The notes under the pieces: model-generated
Seen by the model: only the letters and a program-made list of their open reading frames with translations
The model's database searches: none
What the model was told of the DNA's origin: nothing
Made by a program: the position numbers and the translations under genes
In this document: one piece after another, positions 24,001-35,280 of the stretch
How the letters are laid out: each line of letters starts with the position of its first letter
How positions within the stretch are numbered: the first letter of the stretch is position 1
DNA from: Mugil cephalus
Taxonomy: Eukaryota > Chordata > Actinopteri > Mugiliformes > Mugilidae
DNA length: 64,000 bases
NCBI RefSeq assembly: GCF_022458985.1
Contig: NC_061771.1
Location: forward strand, 18,282,001 to 18,346,000
Reading direction: 5' to 3'

Positions 24001-27000
24001 CGTTTACCTTTGATGGCACTCTCAACTTTTGCTTTAGATAAAAAGAAATGTGAAGGAATCGTAGGGAAAAGAAGAAAGTAAAACATGGTTAGGATGTTTG
24101 GTTAGGATTTCCCCTTAAAAGACATATCACGTTTGTGTAGTAACTAACCCATAAGAAGGGAAGCAGGAAGGACAATCATCAGAAATAAATGCATCAACAA
24201 ATGACAAAATTCATGATGAGATTAAATAGGCTGGAAGAACTGGGTCGCACTATTATGCGCTTCGGTGCAGCATGAACAAAAGAGGCTTGAAATCCGAGTT
24301 TATTGAAATATTTAAAACATACGTGTATTACTTTGTCTTCGGACAGAACAATGGAGGTAGTTTGATCCCTTTTTGACACATGACCCTCTGGGACATTTAA
24401 CTGTACTTTACTATAATTTCATCAGAACAAATTTTTTGGGTGAGACAGAAGCAAAGAGACCGGAGAAGTGTTTTAGCTTAACCTCCTGAGACCCCATGTC
24501 CTCATATGAGGACATTAAGTTTTAGGTTTTATCACAGCTTATTGTGCTTCATTTAAACGTGTTAGTCTGCCATCCAGTGGTAGCAAAGAGGCAATATATT
24601 AGTCGGTGTAAAAACATGATAGTGGAAATTTCATCGGATTCATTCTTCGGACGATCAGAAGACAAAAGCAGACCTCATTAAAATTTAACGGTTGAAACTT
24701 ATTTATTTATGCTTATTAAGGTTTAGCAAGTAGCAAGTACTCGTATGAGGACGTTGGGACTTCATTGTCCTGTCTGTGCTCAGTAATGTTCAGGTAATAA
24801 AATAAGCAGTTTTATATCATGTTACACATTGGGAGAGTTAATTAGAATATAAATAATGAAATAATCCCAGTGTCCACATATGAGGACATCGTTTTTTTCA
24901 AAACTACTTCCTGTTGAAAGATGATGGTTAGTTTTTATACGTCTTAGTTCCTACTAATACCAAGAAATTAAAAATACAGACCAAGCTTGGATCTCGGGAG
25001 GTTAAGGATCCTCTACATTAGTTTGTGGCAAAATGTCTCAATGTATTGTGAACTGAACAGGAGATAATATTCAAAACTAATACAGCGAATGTGTTACCTC
25101 CGGCCATACGCAGTGCAGAGTCCAGAGAGGGAATCACATCCTTCTCCAGCTGACTGTGGATCCTACCACCCAGCAAAGGTCCAATGTCTGGAAGGACACA
25201 GATCGGATCAGGTTGTATGGCAACAGCACAGTTATGTAAAAAGGTAGAGACATTGGTCAAATACTGTATGTAAACAGGAAGTTGTTTCAGCTTACTGTCA
25301 AGGTCTGACAGGACTTTGTTCTTTGCTGTGGTGTACTGGGCTGTCAGGTATTCAATTTGCTGCAAGAGGAAACATTTAACAACATTAGACCCTAGTTATA
25401 AATGCACGTATCTTGTACATGTAGATGTGTACGTTAACGGGCGTACCGCAGGTGTGTTGTTAGCAAATATCTTCAGGTCTCTCAGGTTGGTATTGATGAG
25501 CCGCCGAGTGCCCTTGATCTGGGTGCTGACATTATGATTGGCTGCATAAGCAATGAGTACTCCCATGCTGAAACACAAATACAGTGAGAATTAGTAAAGA
25601 TTAAAACAAAACAAAACATAGTGACTACACTCACCAGCAGAGGGCGGCATGGTTACACAAGAGTTGTGAAGTGCCTTCAGTTACCCTACAAATCCAGTTT
25701 TTGTTTCTGCTTTGTGTTTTGGACGTGAGAGCTATTCCTTTACTATTCAAGTTCAGCTTACATCTCAGTTTTATTCTCCAGTTAAATGGCTGGTGGGGAA
25801 TTGGGGTTATATTATGAACATTTGTGGCACCTGAAACTCACATGACTCGGGTCTGTAATGACCAGTTTTGTTTGTTGGAACTTCACAGACAAGATATTTG
25901 CCCTTTAAAACAATAAACCCATAAAAAGTCTTCACTTGCAAAAGAGAAAAACCAACACAGGGAGAAACAAGGCAAATTAATAGAAAACACTCTGAGTGAT
26001 GAGACACTATTATAAAAAGTCATATCTCTGCATTTGTAAATGGTGTATATGTGCATGTGTGTGTTTGTGCGCGAGTGAGCATGTATATTTTTGATGTGAA
26101 AGGACTCATTCAGACAGCGAGGCCTCTCACGGTCAGCCAAGCGATATCAGTAACACCTAACTGTCCTGCACAGTTTGGATCGTATTTCTGTGCACCTGTC
26201 TAATCCACACAGCAGGTACACTACCTGTATACAGTATGTGTGTGTGTGTGTGTGTGTGAGCAGAGACAACTGAAGGAGAATATTATTCCATAAAGTTCTT
26301 CTAATGATACAAATTATGCTTTGATTTGGTGTTATAAAGCATTTTATCAACAGTTTAACAATAAAATGACTTTTTTAGTCAGTTCAACATGTTAGTGTCC
26401 TTTAATAGAGACAGTACAGACACCTAAGGTATATGAGAGCTTTGCAGAACTAACACAAGTCACAATGAACTCATTGCACTTCAGCGATATCGGAGGCTGC
26501 ATTGACTCACGTGATGAAGATAGAGGCGGCGATGAGCGAGGCGGTGTAGAAACCTCGGTGACAGTCGGCGTTTTTCCTCTGTCTCTGATGCATCTCCCCT
26601 CCGCAGTTCTCACAGCACCGACACACACAGAAACACGTGGCTATGATGGGGGTGAGGACCACAAACAGGACGCCGATGGTCGTACATACAAGGAATCCGG
26701 CCTCGTAGTAGATCCACTGCAGGGGGGAGAGCGTGCATGCAGTTAGAGTCCACTCTTTGCCTTTCACATAGTTGGTGTTATTATACGGAGCATTGACAAG
26801 TGTCAGTTATGAGGAGTTTACCTGTAGCAACAGGACGACGTTGTCTGGCTGTATGCGCACAACATACACACACATTCACACACGCAGCAAAATAAACAAA
26901 AACAGATCAGTGTGGCACCCAAGTTCAAATTTCTATAACATGACATGATCACATTTGCTGCACAGTATCAAAACAATTACATGCAGTAAAAAGGTGATTT

Positions 27001-30000
27001 GTGTTATAATTTCAGTTAATGACACAGACTGTAAAGACTAAATATTCTTAAAAAGTAATTTCTCTCACACTTGAATTATCTATAAGAAACACAGTATTTC
27101 AATTATAAGCTCCAGACCAATCAATAACGTGGTAATTCATCATTTATAAATGTAACGTACCTTTCTCCATTCCTCTATTTTGATTCCCCCCATGTTTTGC
27201 TGAATGACTCTAACAATAAGATCTGTAAAAAAATAAAAAATAAAAATAAATAAAACGACAGAAATGAAATACAAAACAGGATAAATCTGCAAAATGAATA
27301 ATCAGTTGTGCAGCTTTTGATGTACAGGAAGTTCATCTGTGTGTAGGTGTTGACGAGAAAAGCTGCGGTGGAAATGAATCCATTCACATGCTCATAAGCA
27401 GACGCTAACACAGATTACGTGGAATCACTTTTTCATTTCCGAGGACAGTATTGTGTATTCCCTGATACAGTACATCTGACAGCTGTGTGTTTTGAGCTGC
27501 GTAGCTCGCCAACGACAACTTCAGATCAGTCCAGCTGTCTGTGTGTTTGCGGTATATAGGTCAGGCAACACTAAGCCTACCTGCACCGTGACTCACCCAG
27601 ACGGTTACTGGGCAGGTGAACACACACACACACACACACCTGCACACACGTTCACTAACTCATACAGATTACATGTATGTATATCCATTGGCATGTAAAG
27701 CAGGTATGGAATCAAACGACTTGCTTAAACTGAAATAAACATGAATTTGTCCAACCCTATTCACACACAAATGAACATCATATAACTGTTTACGACTAAG
27801 TTGCTTCAAATTGCATAGCCAGTTTAAACTATTTGTTATTAGCTTGTCAGATCTTTAATATCAAACCAAAAAGAAATTATGGGAGGATCATGATCAGAAA
27901 ATATATCTTTTTTTCTCTGAGTACTGTAATATTGTCACACAACTAGTCTTTTTCTCAGACTGGACATTAAATAGACCCAGATTATTACATTTACCTTACT
28001 CATCACGTTATTTTAACACTAATTTACATTTGACCTTATAGCAACTTTCAGCTTGTCTTCATAGTTTTACAATTTCAGTCACAAGGACTTCTATGTGGAG
28101 TCCCCACATCAAGACTGAACGAACAGATCTACATCCCCACAACGTCACCAATACAAGTACACGTACACACATTCAGTGTCTGGTTCTACCTTCTGCTCGA
28201 ACACCTGCTGACCCTCAGGTGAGGTGAAAAAGCGCACAAAGCTGAAAGGTACTGCACGGGGATTAGATCTGTGTCTAACCTTCTGTTTTTGTGCATGTAA
28301 ATTATGTGACTTAAAATGCTGATGATACCAAAACCTTGATTAGCTCACACTTCCCTGTAAGTAATAGCTGCTTTCTTTATAGATTCATCAATCGAGTTGC
28401 TTATAAAATGTGGGAACTTACATTGAGAAGTGCTCACAACTGAGAGTGTATCAAGTTTTGTATATATGTTTTTAATATTGTTAAACGATTGGCTTCAACC
28501 AAACATCTCTAAATGAAGTGTTGTTTTGAACTAACATTTATAGATTTCAGAAGTTACGAGGACCAGTGGCTGAAGATATGGATAATCCTCTCAACGCTAT
28601 CGCCCTCTTGTGGTGGGAGGGAGCCTCCTGATATTTCTTCAGCTGTTGTGTCTGAATGATAATGCGGATGAAACTGGCAGAAGAACACGTCAGACTGTCA
28701 CATAGGGTGAAGACATCCATGTTTATGAACTCTGCAGATGCAGCATATGTGCACATTGGAGTTGTGTCACTGCCACCTGTTGTTTCTCAGCTGCTTAGTT
28801 AGCATTAGCCACTAAGGGCAGCTAAGCTTATACAGCTTAGTTTGGTGACCCAGTATAAGTGGTAACTACTGGAAATGAAAGGAAGACAGCGGATAAACAA
28901 CTAGTAGTACTGGGCGTGAAAGGAAAAACAGACCAACATGAACTCGCATCTCCACAGCAGTGATGCTCAGTGGACTGAGCAGTCATTTTTGTTAATCAAG
29001 TATAAGATGTTTTCTGGGCCTAAATGTGAGCATTTCATCATTTATTTACTTTTTAAGTATAATAGACAAACAGGAGCAAATGTTGAAAGAGGAAAAAGAC
29101 AAAACACAGCCATTAAAATCACTGAAAGACAAAAAAATTAACACAAATCATGTCAAACACTGCTGCCGGTGTGTGGTGCTCTCTCTCTCTCTCTCTTTCT
29201 ATATATATATATATGTAACGACATACATCACATCACATCTGGTAACCATATATATAGTCATAACCTACAACCCTATTATTGTAATGGGTGTAAATATAGC
29301 CTGGCACAATCCTCTACGATGACCTGCTCTGAGGGATTACCGGAAGGTGTGAACAAAGTCTTATGCAACCCAACCACCACCACCTCCGCTGCCTTTTAGA
29401 TGAAAAGCCTCCCACTGTGTGAAGTACAGTAAAAACCAGCTCACCTCATGGACCACAACATTTTTTGCAGTTTGGACTTAAATGAATGAGCTCATTAACA
29501 TGATTTATTATTTTACTGTTTCATTTATTTTTTATTTGGCTTTCACCCATATAACATTGGAAATACATTATAGTCCAGTTAAATATGTTATATTTTCTGT
29601 ATATTTTCAGGCAGTGGTTCAGCCACGTTTTGGCTGGTCACCCTTGTAAATGAAGTAATAACTCTGATGAGATAGTTGTTTATACTTCCTACGAAGCTTA
29701 TTATGCAGTACTTAACCAAAACTGTAATACTACAGTACTAAAATCTAAAACTATGTGCGAGAAAATAATGTATTTTGTTAAATGAAATTGAAGTGCTCTA
29801 AAATCTCTAAACTTTTATTTGTAGTGGAAAGTTGGTCTGGAACTGATGAACTGATGCAGCAAAGAGGGCGGTTGGCGGACGGAACAGGGATGTAGTCATA
29901 CACGACAAAATGAAAATCAGAAAATCTGTTTTTGAGACTATCCAATTGCATGCGTATGTTTCAGCTGAAATACATCCCATAATAAAACCCAGGACCAGAC

Positions 30001-32657
30001 CCAAGATAAGACTTAAGTCTGGCTTTACCAGGATAGTCTTTGTCAGTTTGGTCGTATTTGAACACAAGTCAACTGCCTTCATACACTGTGTTCGTATTGC
30101 AGAGCTAAAACTATCAGAAAAGCAAAGTTTATAGCCCCAGACGTGCTTTTCTTCTTCTCTAGCCTGTCTAGTCTCGTGACCTCCCAGATTCATCATGTGA
30201 CTCCTTGATCCTGACCTCTGCTTTGGGAACAGCTGTTTTAAGTTTTCATTGGATGTAATATGGACAGACGTCGCATTGACTTAAATGTTTACTTTTTATA
30301 TGAATAATGCTGCGTAGAGAAATTCAGGCTGCTGCTACGAAACTTCACTTGTTTTTGACAAAGTTTAACTGATGGTTTTGACTAATGTTAAAATGGTGTT
30401 AGTTTACTATTATAAGTCTCAGGACACCAGGAAATCTTCACAGTGGCAAGGAATGTATGTGTTTAAATCAGTTTAGTACGACTGATTAATAAAATAAAGA
30501 AATGACAACAAAAAAAGACTTTAATTTTGTGTTGGTAACTAATGAGACCAAGAGACAACCAAAGTACACCATCACCATAACAAGTGACAAACTGAAAGCT
30601 AAATATTAGTGGAAATAAGAGCTTTGCTTGTAAATAGAAGTGTTCTGTGTAAGATGCACTTGTGTGTTTTATAGGAATTCGGCCCTTGTGTTAGTTATCT
30701 TCCTCTAACATGAGTTTCTCTTGAATATAGTGTAAGACACTTGCTTCCTGATAAACAACCTGTCCACTTCCAATCACAGTAATTAACAAACACCACGACT
30801 ATGACCCACTTTCAGGATGTGCCTCTGTGTGTGTGCCTGCGCAGCATGTGTTTGCACATTTGTGTGTGTGACAATGCCATCTGTAGCAGTGGTAGCAGCA
30901 GTGTTAGCATTAGCCCTGTGGATGCTAATCCTCTAATCCACCCTGTGTGTATCAGAGGGATAAGGCAATGTCGTCTTAGTGAGCGAAAGAGCCCAAAATG
31001 CTTCTTCGCTGTAAAACAAACCAACGGGCAGATTTGTAAAAAAGTGAGTCTGAAAGAAAAGCCAGCGTAGGTCAAGAATCAGTGAACGGAAACTCTCACC
31101 TCTGTCGTACTATGTTGGCGTTCACATGAGAGCGGTTCAAATGGAAAACTGGAAATTTTAACAAACTGCACAGATTCATACGGATTCATCAGCTCCATTA
31201 TAAACTTTTATTATTATTATTTATCTGTAGCTCAACATCGACTCTAACTTAAAAAACAAATCTGCCACCTTTCCCACAGCTAACTATGATGTGAAAACAG
31301 CAATACAGGAAACATTGTGTGACAGGCCAGCACTGTGGTAATGTAACATATTGTACCACTAACAAAAGACCCACACTTCCCAGTGTACTGAATTGTAGCA
31401 TACAACACTTTTGTACCCTTATTAAAACTTATTTGTCGTCATTTCAGTAACGTCAGTGGAAAAAAAATGCATCACCTTGAATTACTACATATTTGATTAG
31501 CAAACAAATTGTGATTATTAATAATAAAGCTTGATGCAGTTTTTTTATTGCCATAGATAATAATTACTTAATTATTAATTAAGGTTTTCTCAGGTGTTCT
31601 GGTTTTTGATAAATTAGGTGAAAACAGTGGATCAAAATATATCATAAATTCTACAATTGGTTGTGATTTATATTTAAAAATAAGAAAGAAACTGCATCAT
31701 ACAGCAAATCAACGTGTGCATGGTTATATTTTAATTATGGTCTGGATCTAAGTTGTTGCTGTTATATACTTGTAAAGTACAAATAATTTGTCAACAAACA
31801 TATAGAAAACACACCTGTGGTTATTGCAACTATAATTACTCTGTTTCACTGTGTCCATGAAGTGCAAATCAAAATGCGTAGGTGTTTGTTTTAATGACTC
31901 CAGCCCGTTAAATTAAAGGCCTTTTACTTTTTCAAATCCATCTGACTGCCTGGACGTGGATTTTTTTATGCGTTTTTCCACGTGATTTTTCCATTTTCCT
32001 TCAGTCATTAGTTCCCTTTCCAGTGCACCATTGGTTTGGGGACACCAGTAGAGCTCCAGCCATTCACCTTCCTTTTTTTTCCTTAAACATTATTATTAAT
32101 TATTTAATATTTTGTTTAATAGTATCAAAAGTATCCAAATATTAACTTAAAAATGCTGTTGCCCATGAAGCTGGGACGTCCCTTTTTCTTATCCCCATGT
32201 ATACATTCTTATCCCCATGTATACACACTAGCTTTATGTTTGGAAAAGGGCGACCAACAAAGTTTTTAGAAGATACACACTTTATCAATCAAGAATAAAT
32301 CAAATCTGTTTCGTTGATGCTCTACTTCTTCATTTAGTTTTTGTCATTATAAGTTCATGTCAAACTAAGCAGCACAGCAGAGCTGTTTCACTGACTTTTG
32401 CCACATTTGCCTCTTGCATTATCAAGTTGTAAAGAAATCAACAACATTACAATTAATGGTATCAAAAAAGAGTTATAGATCTTACTATGATCATTTATCA
32501 CAATGTAAACACACACCCAGCCAGGACTGGGTATTTTTCATTGGACTTCACTCGTCTATATTACTTCGATTATACTGAATATTGATATAAGAAACATTGT
32601 GAGATGTTGTGATCTATTATCCTTCATTAACATCAGTGAGGTCAGCCATCATGTCTG

Positions 32658-32705
<48 letters not shown>

Positions 32706-34861
32706 TTTTTTTTTTTTTTTTCTGCAACATTTCAGATGTCATCTTGCTGCAGGATCTCACAAAAAATAAAAGAAAAAATACTTATTTAAACCAAAAACAG
32801 AAAAAAATTAAAAGTATTTTAATTATTCCAGTATTGAAATGTTAAACTGATCCATGTATAAATAACGTTTTGCCACAAATAATATCTGGATACCGTTTTT
32901 CCCCGGCCTGTACTACATTACCAACAGAGGGCAATAATTACTGATAACTGAAGTGCATGTGTCTGCACGCAAAAAGTTAAAAAAATAAGTTATTGGCTTT
33001 CTAGGTAAACATTGGTGCCACTTTAAAATGGGTTTCTTCTTCGCTCAAATGACCTTGCAGTGAAGGTAGATATATATAATAGCGGACTCTGAGGCCTGGC
33101 CGTGTGTTTGTTGACTGTGAACAACACTTCGGGGGTGGGCTCTACCTGTGCGTGTAAGTGACAGTGAAGCACGCCGTAAAGTCCATGGCAGTGGCAGCAT
33201 ATGGTCCAGTGGATTAAGTTATTACGCGGTGATGCAGGTGACTGAGAAAGCCTCCTCTAATCGCAGATCTGCTAATTGATTACCCAGCCAGTGGCCCTAA
33301 CCCAGGACACCAAAATGGCAGCAACTTAAACCCTTCAATCCTATTGCACTTTGTCATCCTCCAACGTGACCACTCATAATATCCATACAATACATACAAC
33401 GCACAAACGAGTGACTTCTAATGCTTTGTGGCTCCACCACTAGGTTACTGGACTAAACCCTGTGGATAACCGCCCACTATATATATACATATACATATAC
33501 ATATTGATCGCGTGGCAGATCTGATCACTTATTAATCACCTCAGTGCTAACAGCAGAAGATCACATATCAATTCTGACGGCCATTGATCCCATTAATCTG
33601 CACGTAACATTGGTTTATAGGCTCAACAAGCACACACCACCACTGCATGTAGCCTCGCCACGATCACGCTCTTTTAACCCAAAGCACAGACCCAAATCAT
33701 CCCTGCCACAAGCCGAGTCTTTGAAGTTTCCGAGTGTTTTTTTGGACTTTGCTGTTTGGTTTGTGACGTACATCAGGATCATCAGATTCTGTTACGCTAA
33801 GGCCAGAGGTTTGTGAAAACAGAGCAAAGGCTACTTGTGACCCCTTGACACGGGTAATGCCATCACTGTGGACGTGGAGCCGTGAGCAGAGTTTTCAATG
33901 GAAGGATATACTGAGACCTGGAGACATGAAAATATCCCTCAATCTGATGCAAAATAAATAACTAAATACATAAATGGGGAACTTGTGACTCATTGTGTGG
34001 GTCTTCAAATCCAGGTTAGCTGTGGTTTTAGATGTGAAACAGCTCCCAAGAAATTGGTAAGAGCCATGACTCATACATAATTGGATTGTAATTTGCATAA
34101 AGGCATTAATTAAATGGGAATTCATTAGACCACATGTAACATTATTATTAAATTCAGTAACACAACTTCAAAACAAGTCATCCATCAATTCATACTCTAG
34201 ATTTAGCAGGTACGTGAGGCATGAACAAACTTTCATAATTAAACTCAGGATTAATTAAACTCCCTTAATTCCTCACTGCATATGTCACATACTCTGAGGC
34301 CACAGTTTGGCTCAAATACCAGAATACTGTGTGTGGACATCACAAAATCATTTGCAGTGTTAATGCAGATGTCATTTCTAATTAGGTAATTAAATGGGAT
34401 GGATATCCAAAATGGATGTGTAACACCTGTTAAGGCAGCACTTGTTGTAAATTGTAATTTAAGATGCGTGTGTGTGTGGTGTGTGTTATGTGTGTTTGTC
34501 CATTTAATTACATGGTTTCAGTACAGGCAGCCTGACGGATAGAGAGCAGTGACCACGAGGAGGAGGGTGGGGGACGTTAAAAAATCTCACCTTTGGGGAA
34601 GGAGTTGGGTTGAACAACGTAGAGAAACGCGTGGACCATGTGGAAGAGGACCCCTATGCTCCCTGGCTCGTAGTAAGCGTGGGTATTATATACCGCCGCA
34701 GGTACGAACCCAAAATCCAGCGGCTCCACCGGAGGAGGGGAGCGCTGCCTGCGGGAGTCCAACCGGCCCACAGCCGGTGCGGCGTCCCTCTCATCCGGCC
34801 GCTGCTCTCCGCCGGTGGTGCCCCAGCAGAGCAGCAGGACGAGCCACCGTGTCCACAGCAT
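15021..34861 (-). CDS. prom1: Prominin-1 (CD133), five-pass membrane glycoprotein
   Basis: Cholesterol-binding protein of membrane protrusions; it is needed for photoreceptor disc morphogenesis. 26 coding exons give 885 aa (human 865): 34861-34591, 27222-27161, 26848-26822, 26716-26511, 25567-25447, 25359-25296, 25187-25098, 24031-24008, 23789-23572, 23485-23411, 23312-23249, 22986-22827, 22644-22492, 22078-21955, 21796-21693, 21592-21508, 21414-21268, 20241-20170, 20002-19910, 19401-19348, 19249-19169, 18310-18242, 18122-18033, 17108-16993, 16467-16402, 15042-15021. All junctions are GT/AG and every phase matches. A signal peptide covers about 1-18. Membrane segments lie near 127-150, 177-198, 463-487, 513-535 and 821-845. 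The Cys-rich loop [19 protein letters not shown] follows TM1; two large extracellular loops carry N-x-S/T sites. The tail exon [17 protein letters not shown] aligns with human MENGNNGYHKDHVYGIHN. Paralogue a/b undecided. Confidence 0.97.
15243..15302 (-). mobile_element. LINE 3' tail in prom1 intron 25
   Basis: AATCAGAATCAGCTTTAAGT followed by GCACATACAAGGAATTTGAC is the reverse complement of a fish LINE tail (…AATTCCTTGTATGTGC…AAAGCTGATTCTGATT). It is a short remnant of the L2/Rex type. Confidence 0.55.
15922..15981 (+). repeat. (GAA)n microsatellite, ~19 units
   Basis: An uninterrupted GAA run in the last prom1 intron, between exon 25 (16402-16467) and the terminal exon. On the transcribed strand it is (TTC)n. 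Confidence 0.95.
20638..20965. mobile_element. hAT-like MITE in prom1 intron 17
   Basis: The left end reads GTCTTCAACAGGGGGTCCGT; the right end, read in reverse, is GGGGGTTGTCAACGTTTTTC then AGGCCAAGGGCCC, the style of hAT (Charlie-like) ends. Flanks GTAGCGTA (20630-20637) and GTAGCATC (20966-20973) match at 6 of 8 positions and may be an old 8-bp duplication. No coding capacity; an (AT)n tract lies inside. Confidence 0.6.
23128..23136 (-). other. Possible 9-nt cassette microexon of prom1
   Basis: On the minus strand the intron between exons 11 and 12 contains ACCACAG, then CTCTGCCTC, then the consensus donor GTAAGT. Inserted between exon 11 (ending S + first base) and exon 12 it keeps the frame and would change Ser-Gly-Val to Ser-Ala-Leu-Pro-Arg-Val. 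The acceptor lacks a strong polypyrimidine tract, so this is a suggestion and not part of the main model. Confidence 0.35.
24478..25005. mobile_element. TTAA-flanked MITE in prom1 intron 7
   Basis: TTAA followed by CCTCCTGAGACCCC at the left, and GGATCTCGGGAGG followed by TTAA at the right (25002-25005). Near-perfect short terminal inverted repeats and TTAA on both sides point to piggyBac- or Kolobok-type mobilisation. About 520 bp, no coding sequence. It carries three related copies of a CATATGAGGACAT-like motif (24504-24518, 24743-24755, 24874-24890). Confidence 0.7.
27223..34590 (-). other. prom1 intron 1 (7.4 kb)
   Basis: Largest intron of the gene. It contains a CT/AT microsatellite (29178-29215), a 20-bp tandem duplication (about 32173-32213), an (AT)n plus poly-T tract (32660-32722), TATATACATA repeats near 33478-33500 and AT-rich stretches with homeodomain-like motifs (33180-33330 and 34070-34400). 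No supported exon lies inside; open frames such as 29807-30196 (minus) and 30801-31070 (plus) lack homology and splice support. Confidence 0.6.
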
Positions 34862-35280
34862 GGCTCAGAGAAGTCCAGCTCTGTGCACCAAGGAAAGACA
34901 AGAAAAGTAGAGTGCTATACAGTCCACCAGAGAAGGAAGAGGGGGGAGACGGGCGGGTGACACCTGTCCCTCTCTCTCGGTGGTTTTATCCAGTAAAGAA
35001 GCAAAAAAAAAAAAAAAACTTTCAAGCATCCAGCGGTCAGGTTGCAGCAGCTTTTAGCGCCTGGTTTCCCGGTGAGGACTCATCACTGGCATCTCAGAGG
35101 GGCAGCAGCGGCAGCTCGTTTCTCCCGGTGTCCTCCTCTCCCCGGTAACTCTCACCGGCCCACGGGACGGCTAAGAGGAGCCTAATCCCGCGTGCACGGG
35201 AAGGGCTCAAGTAGGCTCGTGCTCGCGGGGAGCTCGCCGGACGCATCTGTGGCGCGCGACACTACACACACTTTGTGTCT
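34540..35280 (-). promoter_or_regulatory. CpG-rich promoter region of prom1
   Basis: CpG dinucleotides are dense from about 34560 to 35280 in an otherwise AT-rich region, covering exon 1 and the upstream sequence. No clear TATA box was seen in a fitting position, consistent with a CpG-type promoter. The ATG at 34861 has context GAGCCATGC and opens directly into a signal peptide. Confidence 0.55.

Noticed and set aside
29807-30196. 129-codon minus-strand open frame in prom1 intron 1
   Set aside because: No match to prominin or another family that I recognise, and no supporting splice sites; treated as chance.
33180-33310. Possible small RNA gene in prom1 intron 1
   Set aside because: A segment looked tRNA-like at first, but no A/B boxes with cloverleaf pairing could be drawn.
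34549-35148. 199-codon plus-strand open frame over the prom1 promoter
   Set aside because: It is antisense to exon 1 in CpG-rich DNA, where long chance frames are common; Arg/Pro/Ser-rich with no domain.
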